A DNA stretch of 64,000 nt from Candidatus Poribacteria bacterium. GTDB taxonomy: Bacteria > Abyssobacteria > SURF-5. Positions 34,863-44,497 of the stretch are shown piece after piece. The number at the start of each line of letters is the position of its first letter. The stretch's first letter is position 1. The translations under genes were made by a program, and so were the position numbers. The DNA is taken from NCBI GenBank assembly GCA_016215705.1, contig JACRIR010000051.1:8851-72850 (forward strand). The letters run 5' to 3'. The notes below the pieces were generated by a model. The model did not search any database, had not been told where the DNA came from, and worked only from the letters and a program-made list of their open reading frames with translations.

Positions 34863-36773
34863 CTATGAGTTCTTGCTCTTCAACACACGGTAGTCCCCGA
34901 CTCTCGCCGTCAACCCAATCTTGTCAAAGTACTCAAGCAGCGGGACCGCATGCTTGCGGCTTACGCCAAGGACGGTCTTCAGGTCGCCAACGCCAAGCTT
35001 GTCGGCCTTTTGGAAATGCTCTTTGATTCTGCGTATCGCGGGCTCGAGGAAATCCTTGTGGTAGGCCATCGTGGGACTGATCTTTATGATCATCCCCTCC
35101 TCCAGCAGCAACGAAATCATCTGCTTTGCGCTTTTGGAATCACCAATCTGTTCTTCAACCTGGCTGAATGTCGGCGGCGAGTAACCGGCATCTCGAAAGA
35201 TTGATTCCATTCTGTGTCTTGCCGCTTTCTGGGCTTCGGTTATCTGAGCTTTTCTGCCTTTGAATCTAATCCCTTCGGCGGCAGCCTCGATCACATCAGA
35301 TTGGATGAGTTCAATCATGATTCTGTCAAAAATGTGCGCATCGATCTCGCCCAACCGGCTCCGCAATTCCTCCCTTGGCATGAACAGGCGGTGCGGCTGA
35401 GACGCAAAGAATCCTTTCATCTCCTCAGTGGCGCGTTTTCTTATCTGCTCGAAGCGATCCCGAAAGACGATAAGCATGTCATCGCCGCCGGCGAACGATA
35501 GGATGGTTCCCTTCTTGATGTGCGCGTCCACCACCGCGCGCACCTTTTCTATTGGCTCCCCCACGCGTGAAGCAAGGGCGCGTAGCCTTTCGCCCGTATC
35601 CTTTTGGGCAAGGAACGCGAGAGCAACTTCTCCCGAGGTGGCTTTCTCAAGCTTCTTGAGACAATCTGACCTATCCGTCTCTTTTCGTCTCAATTTGGCC
35701 GGCCCCACGTCGATAACAACCCCTCCGCCAATCGTGAATTCAGGCGATTCTCCCCTGAGCACAAAACGGTCGCCCCGAAACGCGCACAGCGCATGCGCTG
35801 GATGAATCTGCACGTAAGCCTCTTCGCCCGGGTTGAGCTTAAGCGTATCGATGAGATTCATGCGCGCAAGCCGCTGGCTTGTAGCGAGATAGAGCTTGAC
35901 ACTCGAGGTCCTTGGAATCGCTCGAGGCGCAGAAGCCAACAACTGAATCCTCGCGTCGAGAATGCTCGTTGCTTCTGCCGTACCCTGTCTCACAAGGGTA
36001 TCGCCGCGCTCGATTTGCTGAACGGAAATATTGGCCAGGTTCATCGCAGCCCGCATCCCGGCGGAAATCCTCTCCTGCTTGACGCCATGGCTCTGCAATT
36101 GACGCGCTCGTGTCGATAATCCGGAAGGGAGAACAACCACAGGCTCATCCTCGGAAAGATGGCCCGAGAACACGGTTCCCGTGACCACCGTTCCAAAACC
36201 CTTCATGGTGAAAACGCGATCTATGGGGAATCGGAACAGCCCCTCTTCGTCCTTTTGCCGCTGTTCCTCCACGGCCTGCCTGATCAATTCCCTGATTCGA
36301 TCAAGTCCTTCACCTGTCTTCGCCGACACTCTTTCAATGGGCGCCCCCTCGAGGAATGTGCCTTTCACAATCTCCTCGATTTCCGCCTCGACGATCGCCA
36401 CCATTTCGCTGTCGGCCGCGTCGATCTTATTAATCGCTACGATTCCCCGAGGAATAGCAAGGAGTTTCATGATCTCGAGGTGCTCGCGCGTTTGTGGCAT
36501 CACACTCTCCGTGGCGTCCACCACGAGGATGACAATATCCATGCCTGCCGCCCCTGCAAGCATGTTCTTTACGAATTTTTCGTGTCCGGGAACGTCCACG
36601 AACGCAACGCGAGTGCCGTCAGGAAGATCGAAATGCGCAAAACCGAGATCTATTGTCATCCCGCGCTCTTGTTCCTCCTTGAGGCGGTCCGGATCAATGC
36701 CCGTGAGAGCTTTTACCAGCGCGGATTTTCCGTGATCTATGTGGCCGGCAGTGCCGACAATGAGGTGTTTCAT
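34863..36773 (-). CDS. selB: selenocysteine-specific translation elongation factor
   Basis: The 636-aa GTPase delivers Sec-tRNA to UGA codons. The start [17 protein letters not shown] is chosen over an 8-codon extension, with AAGGGGA upstream. G motifs are [20 protein letters not shown] and NKID. Domains II and III follow ([17 protein letters not shown]). The C-terminal winged-helix array (about 370-636) binds the SECIS hairpin. Length is typical. selA lies upstream on the same strand, separated by about 400 bp of repeats. No selenoprotein gene or tRNA-Sec was recognised in the window. Confidence 0.95.
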   Translation of the reverse strand: MKHLIVGTAGHIDHGKSALVKALTGIDPDRLKEEQERGMTIDLGFAHFDLPDGTRVAFVDVPGHEKFVKNMLAGAAGMDIVILVVDATESVMPQTREHLEIMKLLAIPRGIVAINKIDAADSEMVAIVEAEIEEIVKGTFLEGAPIERVSAKTGEGLDRIRELIRQAVEEQRQKDEEGLFRFPIDRVFTMKGFGTVVTGTVFSGHLSEDEPVVVLPSGLSTRARQLQSHGVKQERISAGMRAAMNLANISVQQIERGDTLVRQGTAEATSILDARIQLLASAPRAIPRTSSVKLYLATSQRLARMNLIDTLKLNPGEEAYVQIHPAHALCAFRGDRFVLRGESPEFTIGGGVVIDVGPAKLRRKETDRSDCLKKLEKATSGEVALAFLAQKDTGERLRALASRVGEPIEKVRAVVDAHIKKGTILSFAGGDDMLIVFRDRFEQIRKRATEEMKGFFASQPHRLFMPREELRSRLGEIDAHIFDRIMIELIQSDVIEAAAEGIRFKGRKAQITEAQKAARHRMESIFRDAGYSPPTFSQVEEQIGDSKSAKQMISLLLEEGMIIKISPTMAYHKDFLEPAIRRIKEHFQKADKLGVGDLKTVLGVSRKHAVPLLEYFDKIGLTARVGDYRVLKSKNS

Positions 36774-36841
36774 TGGGAACCGTATCCCCTTCACCAAAAG
36801 GAATGCTGATGCTCCCCCTGTTGAATTTGTCCAACAATCGT

Positions 36842-36871
36842 TGTAGGGGCACGGCGCGCCGTGCCCCTACA
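36842..36871. repeat. perfect 30-bp palindrome TGTAGGGGCACGGCG
   Basis: TGTAGGGGCACGGCG is followed immediately by its exact reverse complement, giving a 15-bp stem with no spacer. Related TGTAGGGGC hairpins occur at 37106-37135 and 44418-44457, with degenerate ones near 51073 and 59096. Confidence 0.9.
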
Positions 36872-36939
36872 GGCGATACTGCCTCGAAATAGCAATTGCA
36901 GAGCAGTCTCTCCTAACTTTTTGTCAAAAGGCGGTTCTT

Positions 36940-37014
36940 CTTCCCCCCTTTGAAAAAGGACCATCTTTCTTCACCCCCCTTTGATAAAGGGGGAAGGGGG
37001 GATTTTACAGTCCG
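36940..37014. repeat. CCCCCTTTGA/AAAAGGGGG inverted tracts, copy 1
   Basis: CCCCCCTTTGAAAAAGG is followed by CCCCCCTTTGATAAAGGGGG and AGGGGGGATTTT. A similar set occurs at 45276-45394. The rest of the 36774-37177 gap holds no gene, only repeats. Confidence 0.65.
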
Positions 37015-37105
37015 GGTGTGTGTGCCGCGTTTACCGGTGGAGCACTACCACACGTTCACATACGAAGCACTAAGTAGGTCGCTTCATAAATCCTGTATCG
37101 TATTT

Positions 37106-37135
37106 TGTAGGGGCGACTCGGTGAGCCGCCCTCGC
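37106..37135 (+). repeat. TGTAGGGGC-family hairpin, imperfect
   Basis: TGTAGGGGCGACTCG then GTGAGCCGCCCTCGC; partial relative of the perfect palindrome at 36842. Confidence 0.5.
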
Positions 37136-37150
37136 TAAATCCAGGCGCCT

Positions 37151-37181
37151 ACGTCACCGTATTTATGAAAACATGCGCTAA
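37151..37181 (-). repeat. TTTCATAAATACGGTGACG element, copy 2
   Basis: The exact reverse complement of the 19-bp core at 32619 lies at 37152-37170. The element runs into the last codon of selA. Confidence 0.75.
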
Positions 37182-38587
37182 GCCCCGGCGGCAATCTCCC
37201 GAAACGCTGCCACTATCTCAGACAATTCATCCGCCTGCACCGTTCTGAAATCGAGGCAAAAAGAATCGTTTCGGATTATCCCTATGATGGGAGGCGAATT
37301 TCGCCTCAAGCGGCTCGCAATCTGCTCGGGTGAGAGCTTCTCCGGCTTGATGATTAGCAACTTTGTGGGGAGCGTCTGCCCCGGACACGAACCGCCGCCA
37401 ATCTGCGATTCTCCGTCAGCGATATCGGCGCGCAGGATCCTTCGCAACTGACTACCCATCTCATCAAGAACTCTTCCTGCCATCTTGCCGATATCATCCG
37501 GCGTGCGAGAGATTATTCCAAGCGTCGGTATCTCTTTTTCCGGCGCGCGCGATGATTGCAGAATCTGGAAAAGCACGCCGAGCGCAGAAAGCGTCATCTT
37601 GTCGACACGCAGGGCCCGCATCAGAGGGTTCTTGCGAATTGCCCGCACGTATTCAGCCTTTCCCACGACTATGCCCGCCTGCGGGCCACCCAACAGCTTG
37701 TCGCCACTGAATGTTACGATATCGGCGCCGGTCTTGACGCTGGCCTGGGGCGTTGGCTCACCGCTGATTCCGAACTTCGTCATATCCACGATTGCGCCGC
37801 TGCCGAGGTCTTCCATCACGGGAACGCCGTGTTTTCGGCCGAGTTCAACCAACTCTGACAGTGGCGTCTGATTCGTGAATCCGACGATGCGGTAATTGCT
37901 CGGGTGAACTTTGAGCAGTAGAGCAGTTTCAGGCGAGAGCGCTCGCTCATAGTCATATATATATGTTCGGTTTGTGGCGCCTACCTCCACGAGTTTCGCG
38001 CCGCTCTTGGCCATTACCTCCGGTATCCGGAACGAGCCGCCTATTTCCACAAGCTCACCACGTGACACGATAACCTCGCGCCCCTTGGCAAATGTGTCCA
38101 GCGCAAGCATGACCGCTGCCGCATTGTTGTTTACGACGGTCGCAGCCTCGGCCCCCGTAACCGAGCAGATGACCGGCTCGATGACAGAATCGCGGTGGCC
38201 TCGCTCGCCTGTCGAAAGGTCAATCTCGAGGTTGCAGTAGCGAGCTGCCACGTCCGCCATTGCTGCGATAACCTTGGGCCCGACGAGAGAACGGCCCAAA
38301 TTTGTATGAATCACCACCCCCGTGCCGTTTATCACTCGGCGCAGAGCAGGGGAGAGGCGAGCCGATGCTCTGCCCACCACTTCATCCTCGATGGCGCCCA
38401 ACTCAAGGGGCGGTGAGTTCTTACGAGCTTTCTTTTGGCCGGACCGGATTTCCTCGAGCACCTCGCGAACGACCTCCGTCACAAACGCATCTGTCAGCCC
38501 CTGAAGGAGACCCATCACTTTGGGAGTCTGCTTCACCTTCTCCACGCTGGGAATGCGGCTCAGATTTGTCCGGGATTCTTGTGCCAT
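37178..38587 (-). CDS. selA: L-seryl-tRNA(Sec) selenium transferase
   Basis: The 469-aa PLP enzyme converts Ser-tRNA(Sec) to Sec-tRNA(Sec). The start MAQESRTNLSRIPSVEKV matches the family N-terminus; a 31-codon extension rich in Cys is rejected. The PLP Lys297 is in FSGDKLLGGPQAG. Other blocks are INGTGVVIHTNLGRSL, NNNAAAVML and SRGELVEIGGSFRIP. It is the first of the selA-selB pair. Two copies of CCAATTGTCAA lie 40 bp apart upstream (38600-38610 and 38640-38650). The outer one supplies a TTGACA box for a weak promoter. Confidence 0.95.
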   Translation of the reverse strand: MAQESRTNLSRIPSVEKVKQTPKVMGLLQGLTDAFVTEVVREVLEEIRSGQKKARKNSPPLELGAIEDEVVGRASARLSPALRRVINGTGVVIHTNLGRSLVGPKVIAAMADVAARYCNLEIDLSTGERGHRDSVIEPVICSVTGAEAATVVNNNAAAVMLALDTFAKGREVIVSRGELVEIGGSFRIPEVMAKSGAKLVEVGATNRTYIYDYERALSPETALLLKVHPSNYRIVGFTNQTPLSELVELGRKHGVPVMEDLGSGAIVDMTKFGISGEPTPQASVKTGADIVTFSGDKLLGGPQAGIVVGKAEYVRAIRKNPLMRALRVDKMTLSALGVLFQILQSSRAPEKEIPTLGIISRTPDDIGKMAGRVLDEMGSQLRRILRADIADGESQIGGGSCPGQTLPTKLLIIKPEKLSPEQIASRLRRNSPPIIGIIRNDSFCLDFRTVQADELSEIVAAFREIAAGA

Positions 38588-38826
38588 AAGTAGTTGTATC
38601 CAATTGTCAAAATCCCTGCAATTCTTACACAATACGCAACCAATTGTCAACCGCCCCTTGAGGTTCGGTGCTTGCCGCATTCAGCGATGCCTGCCGGGCG
38701 CATATACGGGCGCATATAGGCGCAAATACTTGAACAGTTGCTCATTCTTGCTAACATCGGCGAAGCATGACATATTAGTTAAAGTAAGAAGCAACCAGAC
38801 CAAAACTATGGAAAGGAGAGACTACA

Positions 38827-39495
38827 ATGATGAAAGCCTTTTCTAGTCTTTTGGCTTTGTTAACGATTCTGTGTATTCCATCTCTCGGATACGGACAGGT
38901 GCTTGGTTTTCAGGCGAACCTTACGGGGGCGCAAGAAGTGCCTCCAGTGGCGACTATCTCAACTGGCAGCGCAGATGTGACCTTCGACGCGGGCCTTACT
39001 ACGGCGATGGTCAATCTCACGGTATTTGACGGCATCGGCGTAACCCAGGCGCACATGCATTGCGCAGCGGCCGGAGCAAATGGCCCTGTTGTGGCATTCC
39101 TTTTCGGGTTTGTTCCCGCTGGCGTTGACGTCGACGGTCTCCTCGCACAACTCGTTCTGACAGACGCCGACATTATCCCGCAGAATCCGCCCGCGCCGAC
39201 CTGCGGCATGGTCATAACTGATGTCGCATCTCTTCAGGCGGCAATGATGGCCGGCAAAATCTACGCGAATGTCCATACTCTTTTCTTTCCCGGCGGAGAA
39301 ATCAGAGGGCAACTGTTACCCAGGCTGTCGTCATCTGAAGAGCTAGACGAAGCAGAAATCGAGGAACCGGAAGAGCCGGAAGTTGAAGAGCCGGAGGTCG
39401 AAGAACCGGATGTTGATGAACCTGAAATCGAGGAACCGGATGTCAGCGATTCTGATTTCGGTCAGATCGTGATCGGCAATCCAACCATCAATTGA
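38827..39495 (+). CDS. secreted CHRD-domain protein with an acidic Glu-Pro repeat tail
   Basis: The 222-aa protein has a signal peptide (to about residue 23, LGYGQ) and a CHRD domain (residues about 27-167: LTGAQEVPPV, STGSADVTFD, AHMHCAAAGANGP, VHTLFFPGGEIRGQL). The tail (about 170-205) repeats EEPEV/EEPDV/DEPEI units and is strongly acidic. CHRD domains are of unknown biochemical role in bacteria. The tail could span the cell wall or bind calcium or polycations. It stands alone with GGAGAG upstream, and a strong terminator-like element follows. Confidence 0.85.
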   Translation: MMKAFSSLLALLTILCIPSLGYGQVLGFQANLTGAQEVPPVATISTGSADVTFDAGLTTAMVNLTVFDGIGVTQAHMHCAAAGANGPVVAFLFGFVPAGVDVDGLLAQLVLTDADIIPQNPPAPTCGMVITDVASLQAAMMAGKIYANVHTLFFPGGEIRGQLLPRLSSSEELDEAEIEEPEEPEVEEPEVEEPDVDEPEIEEPDVSDSDFGQIVIGNPTIN

Positions 39496-39574
39496 GTCCG
39501 ATGGGGATACGGATGAACCCACACATAGAGAGTGAAGGAGGTTTCGCCCAAAGCGGTTTCGCGACATATCGTAC

Positions 39575-39667
39575 TGATTCAAGCGCCTGAATCAAATTCT
39601 GCTCGGCATCGGCGAGGAGGGGATTGAATCCCGACAAGAGCCGACGCGAGCAGAAAGGCGCTTTTTT
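39575..39667 (+). terminator. complex hairpin with U-run, attenuator-like, after the CHRD gene
   Basis: GCGCCT (39583-39588) pairs with AGGCGC (39656-39661). TTCTGCTCG (39597-39605) pairs with CGAGCAGAA (39647-39655), and an inner GGGA...TCCC hairpin sits inside. TTTTTT follows at 39662-39667. Upstream TGATTC (39575-39580) can pair with GAATCA (39589-39594), which would trap the first GCGCCT arm. The mutually exclusive pairing resembles an attenuator. Confidence 0.65.
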
Positions 39668-39682
39668 CGTCTTTCAACCGCC

Positions 39683-39709
39683 TTGACATCATTTGGGGTA
39701 TATGATAGA
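39683..39709 (+). promoter_or_regulatory. weak candidate promoter of the carboxyltransferase operon
   Basis: TTGACA (39683-39688) is exact, but the best -10 (GATAGA at 39704) is 15 bp away, so this is a weak call. It lies just after the U-run terminator and about 195 bp before the start codon. Confidence 0.35.
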
Positions 39710-39900
39710 CTACGCCCGCTTTTGACAGAGCCAATAAGAACTCACCTGATCTGGCTGTTATTTCTTCAATTATCTCCCGGTGCGAACAAGCGAATATTGA
39801 AGAAAGGTGTACGCATCTTTGGCCCTGACATCGTAAATTTATAGCATTCAAGGACTTAAGATAAGCAATCTTTTGTGAGAACCCATTTCGGGATAATAGC

Positions 39901-41451
39901 ATGTCGACTTTCGAGCAGATCGATAAACTTAAGAAACTCCAGGAGCAGGCGCTCATGGGGGGTGGTGAGGAACGCATCAAGGAGCAACATGAAAAGGGTA
40001 AACTCACTGCCCGCGAAAGAATTGATATGCTCTTAGATAAGGGTTCTTTCACAGAGTTGGGCGCATTTGTTACACATAAATGCGCACACTTCGGAATGGA
40101 GAAAAGAAAATATCTCGGCGACGGAATCGTTACCGGCTATGGCGCTATTGCCGGACGGCAGGTGTATGTCTTTGCGCATGATTTCACCGTCGTCGGAGGC
40201 ACTCTCGGCCACGCATTTGCAGAAAAAACGTGCAGACTAATGGAATTGGCGATGCGCAACGGCGCACCCGTCATCGGCCTGAACGACTCCGGTGGAGCGC
40301 GCATCCAGGAAGGCGTCGAAAGCCTTGCCGGATATGCAGACATATTCTTGCGCAATACGCTGGCCTCGGGCGTCATCCCGCAAATATCGGTCATTCTGGG
40401 TCCGTGCGCGGGCGGCTCGGTGTATTCTCCCGCGCTGACGGATTTCATCTTCATGGTCGACAACACGAGTTACATGTTCATAACCGGTCCCGAAGTGATC
40501 AAAGCGACCACCTACGAGGAAGTCACCAAGGAAGACCTTGGGGGGTCGCATACCCATTCGACCCGGAGCGGTGTTTGCCATTTCGCGATGCCCGATGAGA
40601 CCAGTTGCTTTGACGCCATACGCGAGCTCTTGTCATACGTTCCTCAGAACAACATCGAGGAACCTCCGTTCGTGCCGACTGCCGATCCGCCTGACCGCGC
40701 GGACGAATCGTTGAACTCAATCATTCCTGACAATCCAAAGGAATCATATGACATGTACAAAGTCATTCGCTCGGTTGCGGATGACGGCCGTTTCTTGGAA
40801 GTCCATGCCGGGTTCGCGCGCAACATAATCGTGGGTTTCGCTCGACTTGGAGGACGGTCCGTCGGCATTGTGGCAAATCAGCCGATGGCGCTGGCCGGCT
40901 GCCTCGACATAAATGCGTCCGTTAAAGCAGCCCGGTTCGTACGGTTCTGCGATGCGTTCAACATCCCGATAGTTACCTTCGAGGATGTGCCGGGGTTCCT
41001 GCCGGGCACAGCCCAGGAATTCGGCGGGATAATCGTTCATGGCGCGAAACTCTTGTACGCTTACTGCGAAGCTACCGTGCCCCGTGTTACCGTTATCACC
41101 CGCAAGGCCTATGGCGGCGCATACTGCGTGATGTCGTCTAAACATGTGCGGTGCGACATCAATTATGCATGGCCCTCAGCCGAGATCGCCGTAATGGGTC
41201 CTGACGGAGCCATCAATATCGTCTTTCGGAAAGAACTCGCCGAGGCAAAAGACCGCGAAGAGGCCCGCAAAAAGCTGCTCGAGGACTATAAGGAGAAGTT
41301 TGCGAGTCCGTACATCGCCGCCGAACTCGGATATGTGGACGAAGTAATCGAACCCGGGATGACGCGGGTGAAGCTAATAAGAGCGCTTGAGTCGCTCCGG
41401 AATAAACGCGATACAAATCCACCCAAGAAACACGGGAATATTCCCCTGTGA
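39901..41451 (+). CDS. acyl-CoA carboxyltransferase (propionyl-CoA carboxylase beta / methylmalonyl-CoA decarboxylase alpha type)
   Basis: The 516-aa protein has both crotonase-like halves of the biotin-dependent carboxyltransferase. N-terminal: [35 protein letters not shown] and [19 protein letters not shown]-terminal: [35 protein letters not shown] and [14 protein letters not shown]. It transfers CO2 between biotin and propionyl-CoA or a similar acyl-CoA. A biotin carrier and a canonical mutase follow. No biotin carboxylase lies nearby, so it may run as a decarboxylase or transcarboxylase, or use a carboxylase encoded elsewhere. Confidence 0.93.
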   Translation: MSTFEQIDKLKKLQEQALMGGGEERIKEQHEKGKLTARERIDMLLDKGSFTELGAFVTHKCAHFGMEKRKYLGDGIVTGYGAIAGRQVYVFAHDFTVVGGTLGHAFAEKTCRLMELAMRNGAPVIGLNDSGGARIQEGVESLAGYADIFLRNTLASGVIPQISVILGPCAGGSVYSPALTDFIFMVDNTSYMFITGPEVIKATTYEEVTKEDLGGSHTHSTRSGVCHFAMPDETSCFDAIRELLSYVPQNNIEEPPFVPTADPPDRADESLNSIIPDNPKESYDMYKVIRSVADDGRFLEVHAGFARNIIVGFARLGGRSVGIVANQPMALAGCLDINASVKAARFVRFCDAFNIPIVTFEDVPGFLPGTAQEFGGIIVHGAKLLYAYCEATVPRVTVITRKAYGGAYCVMSSKHVRCDINYAWPSAEIAVMGPDGAINIVFRKELAEAKDREEARKKLLEDYKEKFASPYIAAELGYVDEVIEPGMTRVKLIRALESLRNKRDTNPPKKHGNIPL

Positions 41452-41528
41452 CTTTCGACCTTCGACCGTGCGATGACATGGGTTTTGGCTGCGGCTACAC
41501 CGCGTCGTGAGATGTGAGGCCTTTCGTT

Positions 41529-42002
41529 GTGAAGAAACTGGAGTTGCTGGTCAACGGGAAATCGTATAATGTGGAAGTAATCCGGACCGGCGGCGAAGTC
41601 GCTCGTGTGATCGTAAATGGCTCGCCATACGACGTCGTCATCAAGGACCTGCCGGAAGGGCATTTCCCGCAGGTGAGGACCACGGCCGAGAAGGCTGCGC
41701 AAGCCGCTGCTGTCGGTTTTCCACCCGCGCAGATGAAACATGAGTTCGCGGCCGCCGAAGGCGTTACCGTCGTAAAGTCGCCTCTCCCCGGCCTCATCCT
41801 CGACGTCAAGACGGGCGTAGGAGACTCAGTAAATGCCGGTGACACACTTGTCGTCATCGAAACCATGAAAATGGAGAATAATGTCGTATCGCCTGTTTCG
41901 GGTGTGGTCAAAGAAATCAAAGTCTCGAAAGACCAAACCGTGAACGAAGGGGTTCCTCTCATAGTCATCGGTCCCCTTTCCCCCTTTATTGTGAACGACT
42001 GA
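41529..42002 (+). CDS. biotin carboxyl carrier protein/subunit
   Basis: The product is 157 aa. The GTG at 41529 is chosen because GAGG lies 9 bp upstream; GTG 41514 is possible. An N-terminal beta segment (KKLELLVNGKSYNVEV) is followed by a linker and the biotinyl domain with biotin Lys114 in ETMKMEN. This arrangement matches gamma-type carrier subunits of methylmalonyl-CoA or oxaloacetate decarboxylases and of propionyl-CoA carboxylase. It sits between its carboxyltransferase and the mutase. Confidence 0.92.
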   Translation: MKKLELLVNGKSYNVEVIRTGGEVARVIVNGSPYDVVIKDLPEGHFPQVRTTAEKAAQAAAVGFPPAQMKHEFAAAEGVTVVKSPLPGLILDVKTGVGDSVNAGDTLVVIETMKMENNVVSPVSGVVKEIKVSKDQTVNEGVPLIVIGPLSPFIVND

Positions 42003-42142
42003 CCACGCCTTTGGTGTGATTAACTGTGAAAGGAAGGCTCGTTGCGCTATGGTCATGCGGGTGGAGAGTAGCAATCTCTTCATCTTTGCTTTTCCCCTTT
42101 CGCCTTTGACCTTTCGCCTTTCGCCTTCCTTGGGAGACGACT

Positions 42143-43807
42143 ATGAACATGGAAGAGCTTGGAAAACTACACAAGCAGTGGGAAGAAAAAACTCTGGGCA
42201 AGGTTTTGAGCAAGTTCCCCGAGCGATCAAACAAGTTCCAAACCGACTCCGGCATCGAACTTCGCCGCGTGTACTCACCCCTCGATCTTGACGACGTCGA
42301 CTACCAGAGGGAACTGGCCTTTCCGGGCGAGTATCCCTATACGCGCGGAATTCAGCCGACCATGTATCGCGGCCGCCTTTGGACAATGCGCCAATATGCC
42401 GGCTTTGCCAACGCGCGGGAATCGAATCGTCGTTACCGCTTCCTGCTTGAGCACGGACAAACGGGCCTGAGCATCGCGTTCGATCTGCCCACTCAGATAG
42501 GCTACGATTCCGATCATCCCCTGGCCGATGGGGAAGTCGGCAAGGTCGGCGTCGTCATCGATTCTTTGAGAGACGTCGAAATCCTTTTCGACCAGATTCC
42601 TCTCGATAAGGTGACGACCTCGATGACAATCAATTCGACTGCCGCGATCTTGCTTGCCATGTATGTGGCGCTTGCGAAGAAACGGGGGACCCCGCTCGAC
42701 AAACTCGGTGGCACGATACAGAACGATATCCTCAAGGAATACGTTGCTCGCGGGACACACAGGTTTCCGATAAATCCCTCGATGCGCCTAGTAACCGACA
42801 CTTTTAAATACTGCACGAAGAATCTGCCCCGTTGGAACATGATCAGCATCAGCGGGTATCACATACGCGAGGCGGGCTCCACGGCAGTCCAGGAAGTAGC
42901 CTTCACCCTTGCGAATGCGATTGCCTACGTGCAAGCCGCAGTTGACGCCGGCCTCGATGTCGACGACTTTGCCGGACGCCTTTCGTTCTTCTTCAATTCG
43001 CATAACAACTTTTTTGAAGAAATTGCGAAATTCCGGGCCGCGAGGCGACTGTGGGCTCGCATTGTGAGAGACCGTTTCCATGCGAAGAAACCCGGCTCGG
43101 AAATGCTTCGCTTTCATACGCAGACCGCCGGATGCACGCTCACCGTTCAGCAATATGAGAACAACGTCGTGCGCGTGGCTTTCCAGGCGTTGGCAGCCGT
43201 GCTGGGCGGAACGCAATCGCTTCATACCAACTCGAGGGATGAGGCTCTGTGCCTGCCGACCGAGGAATCCGTCCGGTTGGCGCTGCGCACCCAGCAGCTG
43301 ATTGGTTACGAGAGCGGTGTCGCCGATGTCGTCGACCCGCTGGGCGGCTCCTACTTCATTGAGCGTCTTACATCCGAGATCGAAAAGGCCGCAGCCGACT
43401 ACATTCAAAAGATCGACTCGATGGGCGGTTCGATCTCTGCGATCAAAAACGCCTATCTGCAAAAGGAAATCCAGGATAGTTCATACAGGTATCAGCAAGC
43501 AATCGAGAGCGGCGAAAAAGTAATTGTGGGAGTCAATAAGTTCCAGACCGAAGAGCCGCCTCCGGAGAAACTGCTCGAGGTCGATCCGAAAACACAGGCC
43601 GAGCAAATCGAAGGGCTGAAAAAAGTGCGCGCCGAGCGAGACAACGCTTCCGCGCAAGCATCGCTCGAGCGCCTGCGGGAAGCCGCATCGGGCGACGTTA
43701 ACCTCATGGAGCCCATAATCGAGTGCGTCGAGAGATATGTAACCCTTGGTGAGATATGCTCAACGCTGGCGCAGGTTTTTGGAGAAGCGGCCGAAACCAA
43801 TCCGTAG
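42143..43807 (+). CDS. mcmA: methylmalonyl-CoA mutase large subunit, canonical
   Basis: The 554-aa substrate-binding subunit lacks a B12 domain. All family landmarks are present: [14 protein letters not shown] (Arg78, Thr81, Arg83 and Tyr85, equivalent to P. shermanii Arg82, Thr85, Arg87 and Tyr89), [28 protein letters not shown] and [12 protein letters not shown]. It interconverts methylmalonyl-CoA and succinyl-CoA. GGGAGA precedes the ATG. It follows the carboxyltransferase and carrier and precedes a gamma-carbonic anhydrase, forming a propionate module. The matching B12 subunit is not adjacent; the one at 32692 is the nearest. Confidence 0.95.
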   Translation: MNMEELGKLHKQWEEKTLGKVLSKFPERSNKFQTDSGIELRRVYSPLDLDDVDYQRELAFPGEYPYTRGIQPTMYRGRLWTMRQYAGFANARESNRRYRFLLEHGQTGLSIAFDLPTQIGYDSDHPLADGEVGKVGVVIDSLRDVEILFDQIPLDKVTTSMTINSTAAILLAMYVALAKKRGTPLDKLGGTIQNDILKEYVARGTHRFPINPSMRLVTDTFKYCTKNLPRWNMISISGYHIREAGSTAVQEVAFTLANAIAYVQAAVDAGLDVDDFAGRLSFFFNSHNNFFEEIAKFRAARRLWARIVRDRFHAKKPGSEMLRFHTQTAGCTLTVQQYENNVVRVAFQALAAVLGGTQSLHTNSRDEALCLPTEESVRLALRTQQLIGYESGVADVVDPLGGSYFIERLTSEIEKAAADYIQKIDSMGGSISAIKNAYLQKEIQDSSYRYQQAIESGEKVIVGVNKFQTEEPPPEKLLEVDPKTQAEQIEGLKKVRAERDNASAQASLERLREAASGDVNLMEPIIECVERYVTLGEICSTLAQVFGEAAETNP

Positions 43808-43862
43808 AAGGGCTTATTTCAGGAGAGCCTACTTTCCCCTTTTATCCATCAAAGGATACGCA

Positions 43863-44375
43863 ATGATACATAACTACGGCGACCGCAAACCCTCCATCTC
43901 TCCGACCGCCTTTCTCGCCGACGGCGTCCAAATCATCGGCGCCGTCGAAATCCGCGACAACGCGAGCATCTGGTTCAACACGGTGCTTCGCGGCGACATC
44001 AACGACGTGCGTGTGGGCGCTTGCAGCAACATTCAGGATAATTCCACCCTTCACGTCGCGGACGAATGGCCGTGCATAGTTGGGGATTACGTGACCGTCG
44101 GGCATGGCGCCAATCTGCATGGATGCGTCATCGAAAATGAGGTCGTTGTAGGAATGGGCGCCGTCATATTGAACGGCGCAGTGGTTGGATATCAGTCGGT
44201 CATCGGCGCAGGATCTGTCATCCCGCCGAATACCAAAATTCCTCCTCGCAGCATGGTAATAGGTGTGCCTGCGAAAGTAACGAAACAACTTTCGGAAACT
44301 GAGGCGGCTGGCAACAAATACTGGGCCGAGAAGTACGTGCGCGTGAGCCGCGCGTATCTCGGCGCTGCGGTCTAG
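43863..44375 (+). CDS. gamma-class carbonic anhydrase-like protein
   Basis: The 170-aa left-handed beta-helix (hexapeptide repeat) protein has the start MIHNYGDRKP; a 39-codon extension is rejected. Features are WFNTVLRGDINDVRVG, NIQDNSTLHV, GHGANLHGC (His ligands for zinc) and GVPAKVTKQL. Such proteins include true carbonic anhydrases and PaaY/CaiE-type thioesterase-associated proteins. Its place beside a carboxyltransferase suggests CO2/bicarbonate supply, by inference. Confidence 0.9.
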   Translation: MIHNYGDRKPSISPTAFLADGVQIIGAVEIRDNASIWFNTVLRGDINDVRVGACSNIQDNSTLHVADEWPCIVGDYVTVGHGANLHGCVIENEVVVGMGAVILNGAVVGYQSVIGAGSVIPPNTKIPPRSMVIGVPAKVTKQLSETEAAGNKYWAEKYVRVSRAYLGAAV

Positions 44376-44417
44376 CACGCGTCCACAATCTTATTTGTGG
44401 GTATAGGTGTATAGCTT

Positions 44418-44457
44418 CGTAGGGGCGTCACGCCTCGGCGTGACTGTGCCCCTACAG
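44418..44457. repeat. TGTAGGGGC-family hairpin, copy 2
   Basis: CGTAGGGGCGTCACGCC and GGCGTGACTGTGCCCCTACAG around TC. Near-palindromic relative of the element at 36842. Confidence 0.7.
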
Positions 44458-44497
44458 AAACTGGCAAAAACAAAATTTACCAAGCATTAGGCTACAC

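Noticed and set aside
36774-37177. Possible tRNA-Sec near selA/selB
   Set aside because: No cloverleaf or GGTTCGAATCC-like T-loop was found; the gap is repeats.
38588-38680. N-terminal extension of selA
   Set aside because: The family N-terminus begins at 38587, and the extension is Cys-rich and unlike SelA.
39575-39667. tRNA-like or SECIS element
   Set aside because: The stems and U-run fit a terminator or attenuator better, and no tRNA arms or UGA codon were seen.
42001-42142. CCTTTCGCCTT-rich stretch as a gene or promoter
   Set aside because: It is a simple repeat also seen at 4430, 59036 and 63896 with no coding or promoter signal.
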